Source of the DNA: an uncultured SAR86 cluster bacterium
Lineage (GTDB): Bacteria; Pseudomonadota; Gammaproteobacteria; Magnimaribacterales; D2472
DNA length: 64,000 bases
Direction of reading: 5' to 3'
Assembly: GCA_902624425.1 (NCBI GenBank)
Contig: CACNXK010000006.1
Span: 1 to 64,000 of the forward strand
The notes under the pieces are model-generated. The model saw only the letters and a list, made by a program, of their open reading frames with translations. It was not told the origin of the DNA and did not search any database. This document shows positions 1 through 10,440 of the stretch, one piece after another (positions within the stretch are counted from its first letter, which is position 1; each line of letters begins with the position of its first letter). The position numbers and the translations under genes are program-made.

Positions 1-1
1 A

Positions 2-310
2 AAGCTAAAATCTGAAGACTCACTATTAATAGTTGATGATGTATACGATACAGGTAAGTCTGTAAGTAAGGTTATAAGCGATTTAGAATCTGCTTGTAAG
101 AAAAATACACCTGAGATTCGCGTAGCAACTCCTTACTTCAAACCAAGTAAAAATAAAACCGAGAGAATTCCTGATTACTTTATCCATGAAACTGATCAAT
201 GGCTGGTATTTCCTCATGAGCTTCAAGGCCTCACTATGGATGAAATAAAAGCAAATAAACCTGAGCTTGACTCACTTATTAAAAATATTGAGTCATTAAA
301 ATCTAAATGA
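2..310 (+). CDS. Phosphoribosyltransferase family protein, C-terminal part (5' end outside window)
   Basis: Open frame from position 2 to TGA at 308-310: KLKSEDSLLIVDDVYDTGKSVSKVISDLESACKKNTPEIRVATPYFKPSKNKTERIPDYFIHETDQWLVFPHELQG. LLIVDDVYDTGKS is the PRPP-binding loop motif. Confidence 0.8.
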   Translation, partial: KLKSEDSLLIVDDVYDTGKSVSKVISDLESACKKNTPEIRVATPYFKPSKNKTERIPDYFIHETDQWLVFPHELQGLTMDEIKANKPELDSLIKNIESLKSK

Positions 311-1155
311 CCAACCTAACGGTTGCCGAAGTTTATGCGATTGGTCTTCCTATCATATATGGAATGATTGCTCTTGAAGCTATATTTTCATCTTTAACAA
401 ATAAATCTTTTTATAAACTCGATGATACTCTATGCACAGCAGGACTTCTCATTGGAAATATATTAATGGGATCTGCTGCAAAAGGACTTTCTTTTGCAGT
501 TCATATTTTTCTTTATCAATTTAGAATAATTGACCTAGCAAGCTTAATACCCTTGTGGGCTATGTGGATATTAGCTTTTGTTTTGATAGATTTAGTTTTT
601 TATGTTTATCACAGGCTTTCACATAGAGTAAGATTTCTATGGGCAATCCATATGAGCCACCATTCAAGTGAGGAGATGAACTTTGCAGTTTCTCTCCGAC
701 AAGCATGGTTTGCTCCGCTATCAAAACTTCCTTTCTTTGCTGTACTCCCACTTTTGGGGATGGACCCTACAATTCTAGTTATAGCGGGCGTAATTAGCAC
801 ACTCTGGGGCGTTGTTGGCCACACTCAAATTGTTGATAAACTTGGTCCACTTGAGATTGTATTCAATACACCGTCTCATCACAGAGTTCATCATGGCGCA
901 AACAAGGAATATATTGACAAAAATTATGGAAATTTATTTATTATCTGGGACAAAATGTTTGGTACATTCGAACCAGAAATAGCCCCAGTTAAATACGGAT
1001 TAGTGAATAATGTAAATACATTTAATCCAATAAAAATTACCTTTATGGGCTGGAGCGCAATATTTAAAGATGTTAGAAAAGCAAAAACACTTAAAGAAGC
1101 ATTTTCTTTAACGTTTGGGCCTCCTAATACAAAATTAAGAGGCGGGTCATTCTAA
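307..1155 (+). CDS. Sterol desaturase / fatty acid hydroxylase family membrane protein
   Basis: Histidine-box motifs HRLSH, HMSHHS and HHRVHH; multiple TM segments; ATGA overlap with the upstream gene. Confidence 0.85.
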   Translation: MTNLTVAEVYAIGLPIIYGMIALEAIFSSLTNKSFYKLDDTLCTAGLLIGNILMGSAAKGLSFAVHIFLYQFRIIDLASLIPLWAMWILAFVLIDLVFYVYHRLSHRVRFLWAIHMSHHSSEEMNFAVSLRQAWFAPLSKLPFFAVLPLLGMDPTILVIAGVISTLWGVVGHTQIVDKLGPLEIVFNTPSHHRVHHGANKEYIDKNYGNLFIIWDKMFGTFEPEIAPVKYGLVNNVNTFNPIKITFMGWSAIFKDVRKAKTLKEAFSLTFGPPNTKLRGGSF

Positions 1156-3588
1156 TCAATCAAGGGCGTCGTTTATTTTCCAATTTAAATAATCAAAATG
1201 GCCTTTTACCATATCATTACCATACGCTGAGTTCGTGAAGTTCTTTATCTTAACCAGGGAACTAAAGATAGCTGCTCTGGATATTTCATCATAACTATTG
1301 TCATCCATTGCCGCTATTAGGCCATCAACATAAGCAGACTGAAGATTCATTTTAAAGGTATTTGGAATCTCTCTCGGAACAAAAATACCATTAAAAAGAT
1401 CTTGAAGAACTTCATTTGGTAAATACTTATTACCATATTGAGCACTATCTGATAGTCGCTTCATCACTCTAGGATGAAGAATAAAGCTGAGTGAGCTCAA
1501 TTGCATTCTTAAAACAAGATCATGAATCTTTGGATCATTGTCGGAGTTTCCGTAACTGGCAGCTCTTTTTTCAGATTGAAGTAATTTCAATATTTCAGGA
1601 TCAAATGTAAAAGCATCATTAGCAAATAGCTCGGTATTAAGAACACTCATCGCTCTTTTTTGCTCACTATATGGAACAACCTCAAACGGTGTCATATTCT
1701 CGTCTTGGCCTATAACAAGCCTATTTGAGTAAACACCTCCAATTTGGATTGCAACAGATTCAAGAAACCTACCTTTATCTCTCACTAGACTATCGAAAGT
1801 CCCTTTCAGTTCAGAATAAGTTGTACCTGGCTCATTAAAGATTTCTGTTAACTCACTAATTTTTTTGTCAATTGTTTCAATTCTCTGCACTGTATAAGTT
1901 ATTGGATCTTTTGACATGTCATACCTTTTATTTCTCGGATCGGTATTTCTTCCAGGACTTCCCATAACATCATCATCAGTTCCAAAAATAAGTTCAGGCT
2001 TTGTTGATTGTGCGAGGAGATCTTCTCTCTCTTGTTCACTCATTTCTGGCGTATAACCAAAGACAACGGCCCAAATATCATAAAAACCAGGTTCAGTTGG
2101 AAAGTAATTACCTTGCTCAACACCTTCAGGTGCTATATTGATTGGATCATAATCCATTACAGAACCAATATGATTTTTGCCTGTAATGTTTTTATCATGA
2201 ATTTCAGTCGGACCATATAACCAACTTGCTTTAAAGTTATGACGCAACCCAAGAGTATGGCCAATTTCATGAAGGGTAAGGGATATAATCCATTGTCTAA
2301 GCGGATCATTTTCTTCATCATAGCCCCAAATTTTTCTGAGCCTATAACCATAACTGATTGAGTTAAACTCTTGAACGATATCTGCAGCTATCATTTCACC
2401 TGTTCTTGGGTTAGCTACGCTAGGACCATAACCTGAATATCTTGGTGACGGTGTTGATGCCCATCTAATTACGTTGTATTGAACATCACCAGCATCCCAC
2501 TCTGCATCATCAGGCTGAATCTTTGCAACAACTGCATTTTTAAAACCTGCCTTTTCAAATGCAATATTCCATAACTCAATTGCTTCGACTACAAATGGTT
2601 TAATTTCCTGAGGAGTTGAATTTTCAACCCAAAACACGATTGGGTTAACTGGTTCAGAAATTTCTGCTGTTGGATCTTTCTTAATTAAACGCCATCTGTT
2701 AATTAAATCTTTACCTTTAAAATAATCATAAGTACTTAAATCAGTAATTTTTGTAGAAAAATATCCTACTCTCTGATCAGCAACTCTTGGTTCATATTTA
2801 TCATCAGGCATCTCAACAAACATATGCCGCGCTACAATACTTGAATATCTTGCATCTGGTACCGCATCAACTGATCCTTTTGGGCTCGGATTAAAGAATC
2901 CGTAAGTTACTTCTACAGATGTATTTTTTGGGTAGTTTTTTACTCTGCTGATATAAGTTTTTTTATCATCAATTCTTCCAAGAATGAGGCTATAGTACTC
3001 TGCATATTCTTTTGGAGGCGTAAGACCAACTAGCATTTCGCCAAGAAATAGTTTATCTATATTTATAAGATATCTATTTTCTTCCTCTATCTTAACTTCG
3101 AACCTTCCAACAAAAGATTCAAGTATATTTGTCAAAGTTGACTTCGATATATTATTTGAATCGTCATAATTGAATACGGTATTTTTTTTATAAAGGGCTA
3201 AATCATCCTTAAACTTTCTAAACTCTAGAACAGAGCTATCTCCCATATCTCCACCGCTAGCCCCTCCTGCTTGGGCGCCGCTTATGATGTAATAAAAATA
3301 TATAAATTCTTTAGATAGATCTCCCTCTTCAATTATTGTGTAATAGGTATCCTCTTCAGTTTCATAATAAATATCGAGCATTCCTTCAATGATTTCGAAT
3401 TCTCCATCTTCAATGAATTCAGCAATTGTTGGTTCTTTCTCTTCCTCTTTTTCTTTATCCTCACTATCTTCTGCAACATCTTCGACAACTTCCTCAGATG
3501 TATTTTTAGCCTCTTGGACTTCTTCTTCTGCAAAAGACATGAAGGAAATAATTAACATTAAACTTAATAAATAACTGATATTTTTCAT
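1156..3588 (-). CDS. Secreted zinc-dependent metalloprotease (DUF5117/DUF4953-like)
   Basis: Signal peptide, Glu-rich linker, HEIGHTLGLRHNFKAS (HExxHxxGxxH metzincin motif), 810 aa. Confidence 0.85.
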   Translation of the reverse strand: MKNISYLLSLMLIISFMSFAEEEVQEAKNTSEEVVEDVAEDSEDKEKEEEKEPTIAEFIEDGEFEIIEGMLDIYYETEEDTYYTIIEEGDLSKEFIYFYYIISGAQAGGASGGDMGDSSVLEFRKFKDDLALYKKNTVFNYDDSNNISKSTLTNILESFVGRFEVKIEEENRYLINIDKLFLGEMLVGLTPPKEYAEYYSLILGRIDDKKTYISRVKNYPKNTSVEVTYGFFNPSPKGSVDAVPDARYSSIVARHMFVEMPDDKYEPRVADQRVGYFSTKITDLSTYDYFKGKDLINRWRLIKKDPTAEISEPVNPIVFWVENSTPQEIKPFVVEAIELWNIAFEKAGFKNAVVAKIQPDDAEWDAGDVQYNVIRWASTPSPRYSGYGPSVANPRTGEMIAADIVQEFNSISYGYRLRKIWGYDEENDPLRQWIISLTLHEIGHTLGLRHNFKASWLYGPTEIHDKNITGKNHIGSVMDYDPINIAPEGVEQGNYFPTEPGFYDIWAVVFGYTPEMSEQEREDLLAQSTKPELIFGTDDDVMGSPGRNTDPRNKRYDMSKDPITYTVQRIETIDKKISELTEIFNEPGTTYSELKGTFDSLVRDKGRFLESVAIQIGGVYSNRLVIGQDENMTPFEVVPYSEQKRAMSVLNTELFANDAFTFDPEILKLLQSEKRAASYGNSDNDPKIHDLVLRMQLSSLSFILHPRVMKRLSDSAQYGNKYLPNEVLQDLFNGIFVPREIPNTFKMNLQSAYVDGLIAAMDDNSYDEISRAAIFSSLVKIKNFTNSAYGNDMVKGHFDYLNWKINDALD

Positions 3589-3661
3589 TTTCTACCTCGT
3601 AAACTAGGGGGTTATTCTAATGGTCAAGTAGCCAACATGCAATCAGATTAGATGTTAATAT

Positions 3662-5359
3662 ATGGGCATGGAAAAAACATACGATTTTGTAATTATTGGC
3701 GCAGGTTCAGCAGGCTGTGTTTTAGCTAACAGACTAAGTGAAGATCCGAATACTTCGGTTTGTATAATGGAGGCTGGAAAAAAAGATACTGACCCAAGAA
3801 TCCATATTCCAATAGGTTTTGCATTCTTTGGTGAAAATAATCCGGTAAGTTGGAATTATGAAACAGTTCCCCAAAAAGAGTTTGAGGAAGTAACTGTCTC
3901 TGAACCAGCAACAGAAGTCGTCGATACAACCGGAGGAGTTCACTCTTTTAAACAGGAAGTCAAAGAACACAGGAGGGGAGCTCAACCAAGAGGGAAGACG
4001 CTTGGTGGCTCAAGCTCAATTAACGCTATGCTTTATGTTCGTGGGCATAGGTGGGATTATGATCATTGGGCAAGTTTGGGAAATGATGGTTGGTCCTATG
4101 ACGAGGTCTTAAAATATTTTAGGAAAGCAGAACACAATGAAGTATTTGATGATGAGTTTCATGGTCAAAACGGCCCATTAAATGTCTCAAGGATTAGACA
4201 CGAAAATAAGCCCACAAAAGATTTCGTTGAAGCAGGATCAAAATTATACGAACGTAATGCAGACTTTAATGGCAAAGAGCAAGAGGGCGTAGGCTTTTAC
4301 CAAACAACTCAAAAAAATGGCAAAAGATGCAGTGCTGCAAAAGCATATTTGGTGCCCGCCTTAGAAAGGCCAAACCTAACCGTAATAACTGAAGCAAATG
4401 TCGATAAAATAGTTATTGAAAATGATAAAGCTTCAGGCGTTGAGTATATAGACACGGAGGGAGCTACTCATACTATTGCCGCCTCAAAAGAAGTATTGCT
4501 GTGTTCCGGTGCTTTTGGATCTCCTCAAATATTACTCAGATCCGGAGTAGGACCAAGAGAAGAAATTGAAAAGCATGGCATAGAGCACAAAGTAGATTTG
4601 CCAGGTGTTGGAAGGAATCTTCAAGATCATATTGATTATCTCACTGTTCATAAATATAACTCTATGCAGTTTATTGGTACCTCTATCAGAGCATTCTTAA
4701 TAAAATATCCACTCGAAGTAATAAAATACATAATTAAGAAAACAGGACTCTTTACTTCCACTATTGCAGAGGCGGGCGGCTTCATAAAATCTAATGCATC
4801 CAAAGAAATACCTGACATACAACTCCACTTTGCTCCTGCTATGGTAGTTGATCATGGAAGAACTCAAGTATGGGGGCATGGATTTAGCTGTCATAGTTGC
4901 CTCTTAAGACCAAAATCGAGAGGTACGGTAACACTAAAGTCTGCCGATCCGCTCGAAGATCCATTAATAGATCCAAAATTTCTATCACATCCTGATGACA
5001 TGAAAGATATGATCGAAGGTTATAAAAAGATGATGGAAATCTTAAATACTGAACCAGTGAATAAATATATAAAACAGCACTGTCAAAGACCAGTAGATAT
5101 TAATGATGATTCAGATATTGAGAAGGCTATTCGTGAAGGCGCTGATACCGTATATCACCCTGTTGGCACATGCAAAATGGGAAGTGATTCCGAGGCTGTT
5201 GTTGATAAAAGATTAAAAGTACATAAAGTAAAAGGGTTGAGAGTTGTTGACGCCTCAATAATGCCGACACTTATAGGTGGCAATACTAATGCTCCAACTA
5301 TTATGATTGGCGAGAAAGCTTCAGATATGATCTTAGAAGATTGGGGTGGCCCTAGATGA
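3662..5359 (+). CDS. GMC family oxidoreductase (choline dehydrogenase-like)
   Basis: N-terminal FAD motif GAGSAGCVLANRLSE; RGKTLGGSSSINAMLYVRG; C-terminal HPVGTCKMG and GGNTNAPTIMIGEKASD. Confidence 0.92.
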   Translation: MGMEKTYDFVIIGAGSAGCVLANRLSEDPNTSVCIMEAGKKDTDPRIHIPIGFAFFGENNPVSWNYETVPQKEFEEVTVSEPATEVVDTTGGVHSFKQEVKEHRRGAQPRGKTLGGSSSINAMLYVRGHRWDYDHWASLGNDGWSYDEVLKYFRKAEHNEVFDDEFHGQNGPLNVSRIRHENKPTKDFVEAGSKLYERNADFNGKEQEGVGFYQTTQKNGKRCSAAKAYLVPALERPNLTVITEANVDKIVIENDKASGVEYIDTEGATHTIAASKEVLLCSGAFGSPQILLRSGVGPREEIEKHGIEHKVDLPGVGRNLQDHIDYLTVHKYNSMQFIGTSIRAFLIKYPLEVIKYIIKKTGLFTSTIAEAGGFIKSNASKEIPDIQLHFAPAMVVDHGRTQVWGHGFSCHSCLLRPKSRGTVTLKSADPLEDPLIDPKFLSHPDDMKDMIEGYKKMMEILNTEPVNKYIKQHCQRPVDINDDSDIEKAIREGADTVYHPVGTCKMGSDSEAVVDKRLKVHKVKGLRVVDASIMPTLIGGNTNAPTIMIGEKASDMILEDWGGPR

Positions 5360-5802
5360 CAGAGACTGGTCGCTGTCAATGTGGAGAAATAAACTACTCA
5401 TTCTCAAGAAACAAAATCATTTCAGGACATCATTGTCATTGTAAAGATTGTCAAAGAGCAACTGGTTCTGGAAAAGCAACCATTTTGGTCATCTCTAAGA
5501 AAAATCTTTCAATAAATGGCGAGCCAAAATATTATGAGAGTGTCGGTAATCAAGGGATGCATATTAATCGCGGATTTTGTGAAAAATGCGGATCTGGAAT
5601 ACTAAGTTTTGCCAAAGAGCTTGAAAGGGTAGTATTTATAAAGGCAGGCACGCTAGATGATTCAAGCTGGGTTACTATCGATTCAAACTACTTTACAGAA
5701 TCATCAAATGATTGGAATAAGCCCGATGATGAAATTAAAAGCTTTGATCAAAACCCAAACCTATTTGAAAATATTAAAACAGTCCTTAAATCTTTTATGT
5801 AA
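5356..5802 (+). CDS. GFA (DUF636) family zinc-binding protein
   Basis: GRCQCGEINYSF, HCHCKDCQRATGS and CEKCGSG; ATGA overlap with GMC gene. Confidence 0.85.
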   Translation: MTETGRCQCGEINYSFSRNKIISGHHCHCKDCQRATGSGKATILVISKKNLSINGEPKYYESVGNQGMHINRGFCEKCGSGILSFAKELERVVFIKAGTLDDSSWVTIDSNYFTESSNDWNKPDDEIKSFDQNPNLFENIKTVLKSFM

Positions 5803-5804
5803 CC

Positions 5805-6365
5805 ATGAATGATGCACTAAAAAATATTCTAGAAAGAAACTCCCATCGAAACCTTGTTGAGCCAATCCCATCAAGTGAGGAAATTGAGTTGATCTTTCAG
5901 GCAGCCTTAAGAGCACCCGATCATGCGTGGTTAAGACCATCAAGCTTTATTCATGTGAGTGGGAATGGCCTTCAAAAACTTTCAGAAATATTTGTGGAAT
6001 TTGCAAAGGAAAACTTTGATGATCTTAGTGAAGAAAAACTAGAGAAGTATAAAAATGCTCCATTTAGAGCGCCACTCATAATAATACTGGTATCAACAAA
6101 AAAAGATCATCCAAAAGTGCCTGAAATTGAGCAAATTGTTTCTACTGGAACAGCAGGTCAAAATATCATGCTGGCATTAAATGCAATTGGTTATGGAGCA
6201 ATTTGGAGAACAGGTAGCTTTTCCTTTAATAAAAAATTATCAAAGCATTTCGACCTTTCAGAGGATCAAACAATAGTTGGATATATCTATATAGGGACAC
6301 CTGAAGGTAAGAAAAAATCTTTACCAGTAATGGATACAAAAGATTTTGTGACCATTTGGGATTAA
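5805..6365 (+). CDS. Nitroreductase family protein (YdjA-like)
   Basis: RNSHRNLVEPIPSSEEIELIFQAALRAPDHAWLRPSSFIHV; AGQNIMLALNAIGYGAIWRTG. Confidence 0.85.
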   Translation: MNDALKNILERNSHRNLVEPIPSSEEIELIFQAALRAPDHAWLRPSSFIHVSGNGLQKLSEIFVEFAKENFDDLSEEKLEKYKNAPFRAPLIIILVSTKKDHPKVPEIEQIVSTGTAGQNIMLALNAIGYGAIWRTGSFSFNKKLSKHFDLSEDQTIVGYIYIGTPEGKKKSLPVMDTKDFVTIWD

Positions 6366-6374
6366 TTACTACTC

Positions 6375-7313
6375 ATGAACACAAAAGTATTTTTCATTCC
6401 ACTTATTTGTTCATTCCTATTTTTTGTAATTTATTTATTGCTTGCGCAAACAGGCACCTTTTTATCAGTTGAGCCAGGCTATAGTATTAATGATATTTCA
6501 AGGTGGTGTGAAAGAATCAGCAGTGGATATTTTAGGGAGCCAAGTAATGCACTTTCTAACATAGGCTTTATAACAACTGGCCTAATAATGTTTTGGATTC
6601 TCTCTAGAGAACCGAAGGGCATTAATAAATTTCATGGACCAACACCTACAGCTCTAATTTTTGCATCAGCTGCACTTTTTTTAGGTCCAGGATCTTTACT
6701 TATGCATGGTACACATACTGCTTGGGGACAATGGGCAGATTGGCTAAGCATGATAATGTTTATTTCAATTCCTTGGCTTGTAAATATTTTTACAATAAAG
6801 AATTATCCTGAAAATGTTTTTGTTAAAACCTATGTCACCTACATAAGCATTTATGCTGTTGTAAGCTGGAATCTTGGCTTTGATCTGGGAGTAGGACTAA
6901 ATCTTTGGTTTTTATCTATAGCGCTATGGGTAATTACAGAGACCCTTCAGCATTTCTACTCTAAAACACTCAGAATATTATCAGGTTTTCTAGGCTTTAT
7001 CGTAGCTTCAATCTTCGGAGTCTTTCCAAATGAAATTATTCAAAACTTAAATGAATACTGGTGGGTTATTTTATTTTGGGTGCCAGCAATATTTATTAAC
7101 GGAAAATCTCCAATGAGGAAAACAAGATTTAGATGGTTTTGGTTTGGAAATTTTACTTATATAACAGCATTTATCATTTGGCTTCAAGGATATCCGGATA
7201 CAGCTTTTTGTAATCCAGATTCTATTGTCCAAGCGCATGCTCTGTGGCATATACTCTCTTCAATTGCTACCCTATTTTTCTTTTTCTATTTCAGAAGCCT
7301 TAGGCTTACATGA
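6375..7313 (+). CDS. Ceramidase / CREST-superfamily multi-pass membrane protein
   Basis: CERISSGYFREPSNALSNIGF, MHGTHTAWGQWADWLSM and HALWHILSS match the spaced E/S/H/D/H signature of the alkaline ceramidase (CREST) superfamily. Confidence 0.7.
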   Translation: MNTKVFFIPLICSFLFFVIYLLLAQTGTFLSVEPGYSINDISRWCERISSGYFREPSNALSNIGFITTGLIMFWILSREPKGINKFHGPTPTALIFASAALFLGPGSLLMHGTHTAWGQWADWLSMIMFISIPWLVNIFTIKNYPENVFVKTYVTYISIYAVVSWNLGFDLGVGLNLWFLSIALWVITETLQHFYSKTLRILSGFLGFIVASIFGVFPNEIIQNLNEYWWVILFWVPAIFINGKSPMRKTRFRWFWFGNFTYITAFIIWLQGYPDTAFCNPDSIVQAHALWHILSSIATLFFFFYFRSLRLT

Positions 7314-8386
7314 AAAAAGTATCAGACAAAATAATCTTCAGATCCGGTTTAGAGATGAAGAACAGATTTATGTTAGCCCCTCTAACAAATACTCAAAGTC
7401 ATGAAGATGGATCTCTCTCAGATGATGAGTTCAATTGGTTGACAAAAAGAGCACATGGTGGATTTGGTATAACCATGTCCTGTGCATCACATGTTCAAGA
7501 ACATGGGAAAGGATTTCCAGGCCAACTAGGGATTTTTGATGACAAGCATGTTGAGGGCTTAACTAAATTAACTTCAGAAATTAAAAGCCAACAAAGCTTG
7601 GCAATTGCGCAGCTTCATCATGCTGGCATGAGATCACCCGAAGATCTTATTAAAGTTAAGCCCATTTGCCCATCTGATAATGAAAGCACGGGAGCCAGAG
7701 GAATGACTTTACAAGAGGTAAAAAGATTAAGAGATGATTTTATAGATGCCTCAATTAGAGCAAAAAAATCAGGATATCAAGGAGTCGAAATACATGGCGC
7801 ACATGGATATATTCTTTCTCAATTCTTATCAGGAGAAATTAACACCAGAACAGATGAGTATGGAGGCTCAAATGAAAATCGCGCAAGAATAGTTTACGAA
7901 ATAGTTAATGGAGTTAGAGCTGAGTGTGGCAAAAATTTTATTCTTGGTGTTCGATTATCGCCAGAGGGTTTTGGGCTAAAGTTAAGTGAAATTAAAGAGG
8001 TTTGTCAGATTCTAATCTCAACAAGGAAAGTTGATTTTCTAGATATATCACTTTGGGATTCTTTTAAGGAGCCAAATGAAGAAGAGCATAAAGGAAAGAG
8101 CTTACTCGAACATTTCACAGAAATGGATTTTGGAGACACTTTACTAACTGTAGCGGGGAACATTCGCTCAGGTCCAGATGTAATCAAGATTTTAGAGAGC
8201 GGAGTAGACTTTGTGACGGTTGGAAGAGCAGGGATACTGCATCATGATTTTCCAAAAAAAGTAATAGCAGATCAAAAATTTGAACCTATAAAATTGCCAG
8301 TATCTAAAGATCACTTAATCCAAGAAGGCCTAAGTGAAACATTTATAAAATATATGCAAAGATGGCAAGGTTTTGTAGAAGAGTAA
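7310..8386 (+). CDS. NADH:flavin oxidoreductase / Old Yellow Enzyme family
   Basis: MKNRFMLAPLTNTQS, QLHHAGMRS, GVEIHGAHGYILSQFLS, NTRTDEYGGSNENRARI. Confidence 0.92.
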   Translation: MKKVSDKIIFRSGLEMKNRFMLAPLTNTQSHEDGSLSDDEFNWLTKRAHGGFGITMSCASHVQEHGKGFPGQLGIFDDKHVEGLTKLTSEIKSQQSLAIAQLHHAGMRSPEDLIKVKPICPSDNESTGARGMTLQEVKRLRDDFIDASIRAKKSGYQGVEIHGAHGYILSQFLSGEINTRTDEYGGSNENRARIVYEIVNGVRAECGKNFILGVRLSPEGFGLKLSEIKEVCQILISTRKVDFLDISLWDSFKEPNEEEHKGKSLLEHFTEMDFGDTLLTVAGNIRSGPDVIKILESGVDFVTVGRAGILHHDFPKKVIADQKFEPIKLPVSKDHLIQEGLSETFIKYMQRWQGFVEE

Positions 8387-8390
8387 AAAA

Positions 8391-9089
8391 ATGAAGATCT
8401 ATTTATTTTTCGCCTCAGCCCTATTATTAATCCCTTTCAAATTATTTTCTTTAAATCTATATGATTTAGATCCCTATGAAGAGTATTTAAGCTCAGGAAA
8501 AAAGCTTATGAAACTTGAGTTTGGTCTTCATGATCTTGAATCACAAGAAAGAAGTAAAGAAATCCTGATTGCTATTCATGGCCGAGATAGCAGAGGCTTT
8601 GAGTGGATTTATCCCCTTCAGACAATAGATAACAACAAAACAAAGACTTACTTTCTCCGCTGGGATACTACTAAATGTCCCCAGAAGGCTATTCCAGACC
8701 TAATGAAAGAGATTTCAGAAATAGAAAATGTTGAAAAGATTACTATCTTAGGACACAGTTATGGAGGCATACTTTCCTCATTGCTATTGAATGAAATAGA
8801 AATTATTGATACGGATATTCATGTTATAGCCGCACCATTGGCCAGTACTGATCTAAAAAGATATTGCGGATATATCCATCCGACAACAAAAAATACAAAT
8901 ATTTCATATCATCAATGGAGAACAATTAAGAAATTTGATTTTGCATTTAGTAGCCTTAACTATGATCCACAAATCATAGAGTTCGAAGGCTCATCAGTTA
9001 CTCGTCTTCCACAGCAATATAATGGAAAAAGACTTGGACATCTATGGTCTATAAGCTGGGTGGCAGAAAATATTGAAATGAGCAGATAA
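8391..9089 (+). CDS. Alpha/beta hydrolase, secreted
   Basis: N-terminal signal-like segment; IAIHGRDSRG and nucleophile elbow GHSYGG. Confidence 0.7.
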   Translation: MKIYLFFASALLLIPFKLFSLNLYDLDPYEEYLSSGKKLMKLEFGLHDLESQERSKEILIAIHGRDSRGFEWIYPLQTIDNNKTKTYFLRWDTTKCPQKAIPDLMKEISEIENVEKITILGHSYGGILSSLLLNEIEIIDTDIHVIAAPLASTDLKRYCGYIHPTTKNTNISYHQWRTIKKFDFAFSSLNYDPQIIEFEGSSVTRLPQQYNGKRLGHLWSISWVAENIEMSR

Positions 9090-9102
9090 CCCATCAATAA
9101 GC

Positions 9103-9118
9103 TGTCATAAAAATGACA
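9103..9118. repeat. Short perfect inverted repeat TGTCAT-AAAA-ATGACA
   Basis: 6-bp stem with 4-nt loop in the 58-nt gap upstream of the M20 amidohydrolase gene. Confidence 0.6.
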
Positions 9119-9147
9119 ATGATGAACCTTTTTTGTAAACTTTTAAT

Positions 9148-10440
9148 ATGCAAATAAATAAATCTTTGTTCTTATTCATAATCCTTATCTCAGGTTTTAT
9201 AGCTGCTGAAGACCTTAAACAAAAACTTCAAGCTGATTTAGATCCATTAATGAAAAAAGTTATTGAATGGCGTCATGATATTCATGAGTACCCTGAGCTA
9301 GGGAATAGAGAATTTAGGACGTCAAAAAAAGTTGCTGAACATTTAGTTTCTCTTGGTGTAGAGGTCGAAACAGGAATTGCCTATACAGGCGTTGTTGGCC
9401 TTATTAAAGGTGGAAAGCCAGGTCCCACTATAGCTTTAAGGGCAGATATGGATGCTCTGCCAGTAACTGAAAAAACAGGATTATCTTATGCATCTGTCCA
9501 ACGAACACAGTATTTAGGTCAAGATGTAGGAGTAATGCATGCATGTGGTCATGACGCGCATGTTGCCATTCTTATGGGGGCGGCCGAATTTCTTGCAAAA
9601 AATAAAGAACATCTCGAAGGAGATGTAATGCTTATTTTTCAACCTGCTGAAGAGGGAGCGCCCGAGGGTGAGGGCGGTGGAGCAGAAATGATGCTCGCTG
9701 AAGGAATATTTGATAGATACAAACCGGATGTAATTTTTGGATTGCATGTTACTAATTCTCGTCATGGGCATCTTGGCGTTTTACCAGGACCAGCAATGGC
9801 TGCTGCATCTTCTTACAGGATCACCATTAAAGGTACTCAAGCGCACGGATCAAGGCCATGGGATAGCATTGATCCAATAATGGCAACTGCTCAATTAATT
9901 GAGTCATTGAATACAGTTGTGAGCAGAAGAATAAATATTATTAACAACCCTGCAGTAATTTCGGTAGGCATGGTACAAGCTGGAACAAGAAATAATATTA
10001 TTCCCGATATATCTCAAATAACTGGAACAATAAGGACATTTGATCCAGTCTTGCGTGCTGAGATCTATGATGAAATTAGACAAATAGCTCGAGGGGTTGC
10101 AGAAGGGACAGGAACGGAAGTTGATGTTGAGTTTGATGTTGGAGGCTTTTATCCAGTAACTTTTAATAATGTAGAATTGACCAACCAATATGCCAAGACT
10201 TTATCAGAGGCAGCTGATGGAAAGTTTTTAATACTTGATGCTCCAACGACAGGAGCGGAAGACTTCTCTTTCTTCTCTCAAGAAATACCTGGAATGTACT
10301 TTTGGTTAGGAGTAAATGAGCCAGGAGTAGATGTAGCACCTGGAAACCATACTCCTTACTTTAAAATAGATGATAGAGCACTAGATGAAGGCGTTAAAGC
10401 AATGATTTATCTAGCATTAGATTACGCTAGCAATAACTAA
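9148..10440 (+). CDS. M20 family amidohydrolase (N-acyl amino acid amidohydrolase / hippurate hydrolase-like), exported
   Basis: Signal peptide; RHDIHEYPELGNREFRTS, ALRADMDALPVTE, MHACGHDAHVAILMGAA, FQPAEEG. Confidence 0.92.
   Translation: MQINKSLFLFIILISGFIAAEDLKQKLQADLDPLMKKVIEWRHDIHEYPELGNREFRTSKKVAEHLVSLGVEVETGIAYTGVVGLIKGGKPGPTIALRADMDALPVTEKTGLSYASVQRTQYLGQDVGVMHACGHDAHVAILMGAAEFLAKNKEHLEGDVMLIFQPAEEGAPEGEGGGAEMMLAEGIFDRYKPDVIFGLHVTNSRHGHLGVLPGPAMAAASSYRITIKGTQAHGSRPWDSIDPIMATAQLIESLNTVVSRRINIINNPAVISVGMVQAGTRNNIIPDISQITGTIRTFDPVLRAEIYDEIRQIARGVAEGTGTEVDVEFDVGGFYPVTFNNVELTNQYAKTLSEAADGKFLILDAPTTGAEDFSFFSQEIPGMYFWLGVNEPGVDVAPGNHTPYFKIDDRALDEGVKAMIYLALDYASNN

Noticed and set aside
2008-2351. 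Small ORFs inside the metalloprotease gene on either strand
   Set aside because: Fully embedded in a clear CDS and not protein-like; chance open frames.
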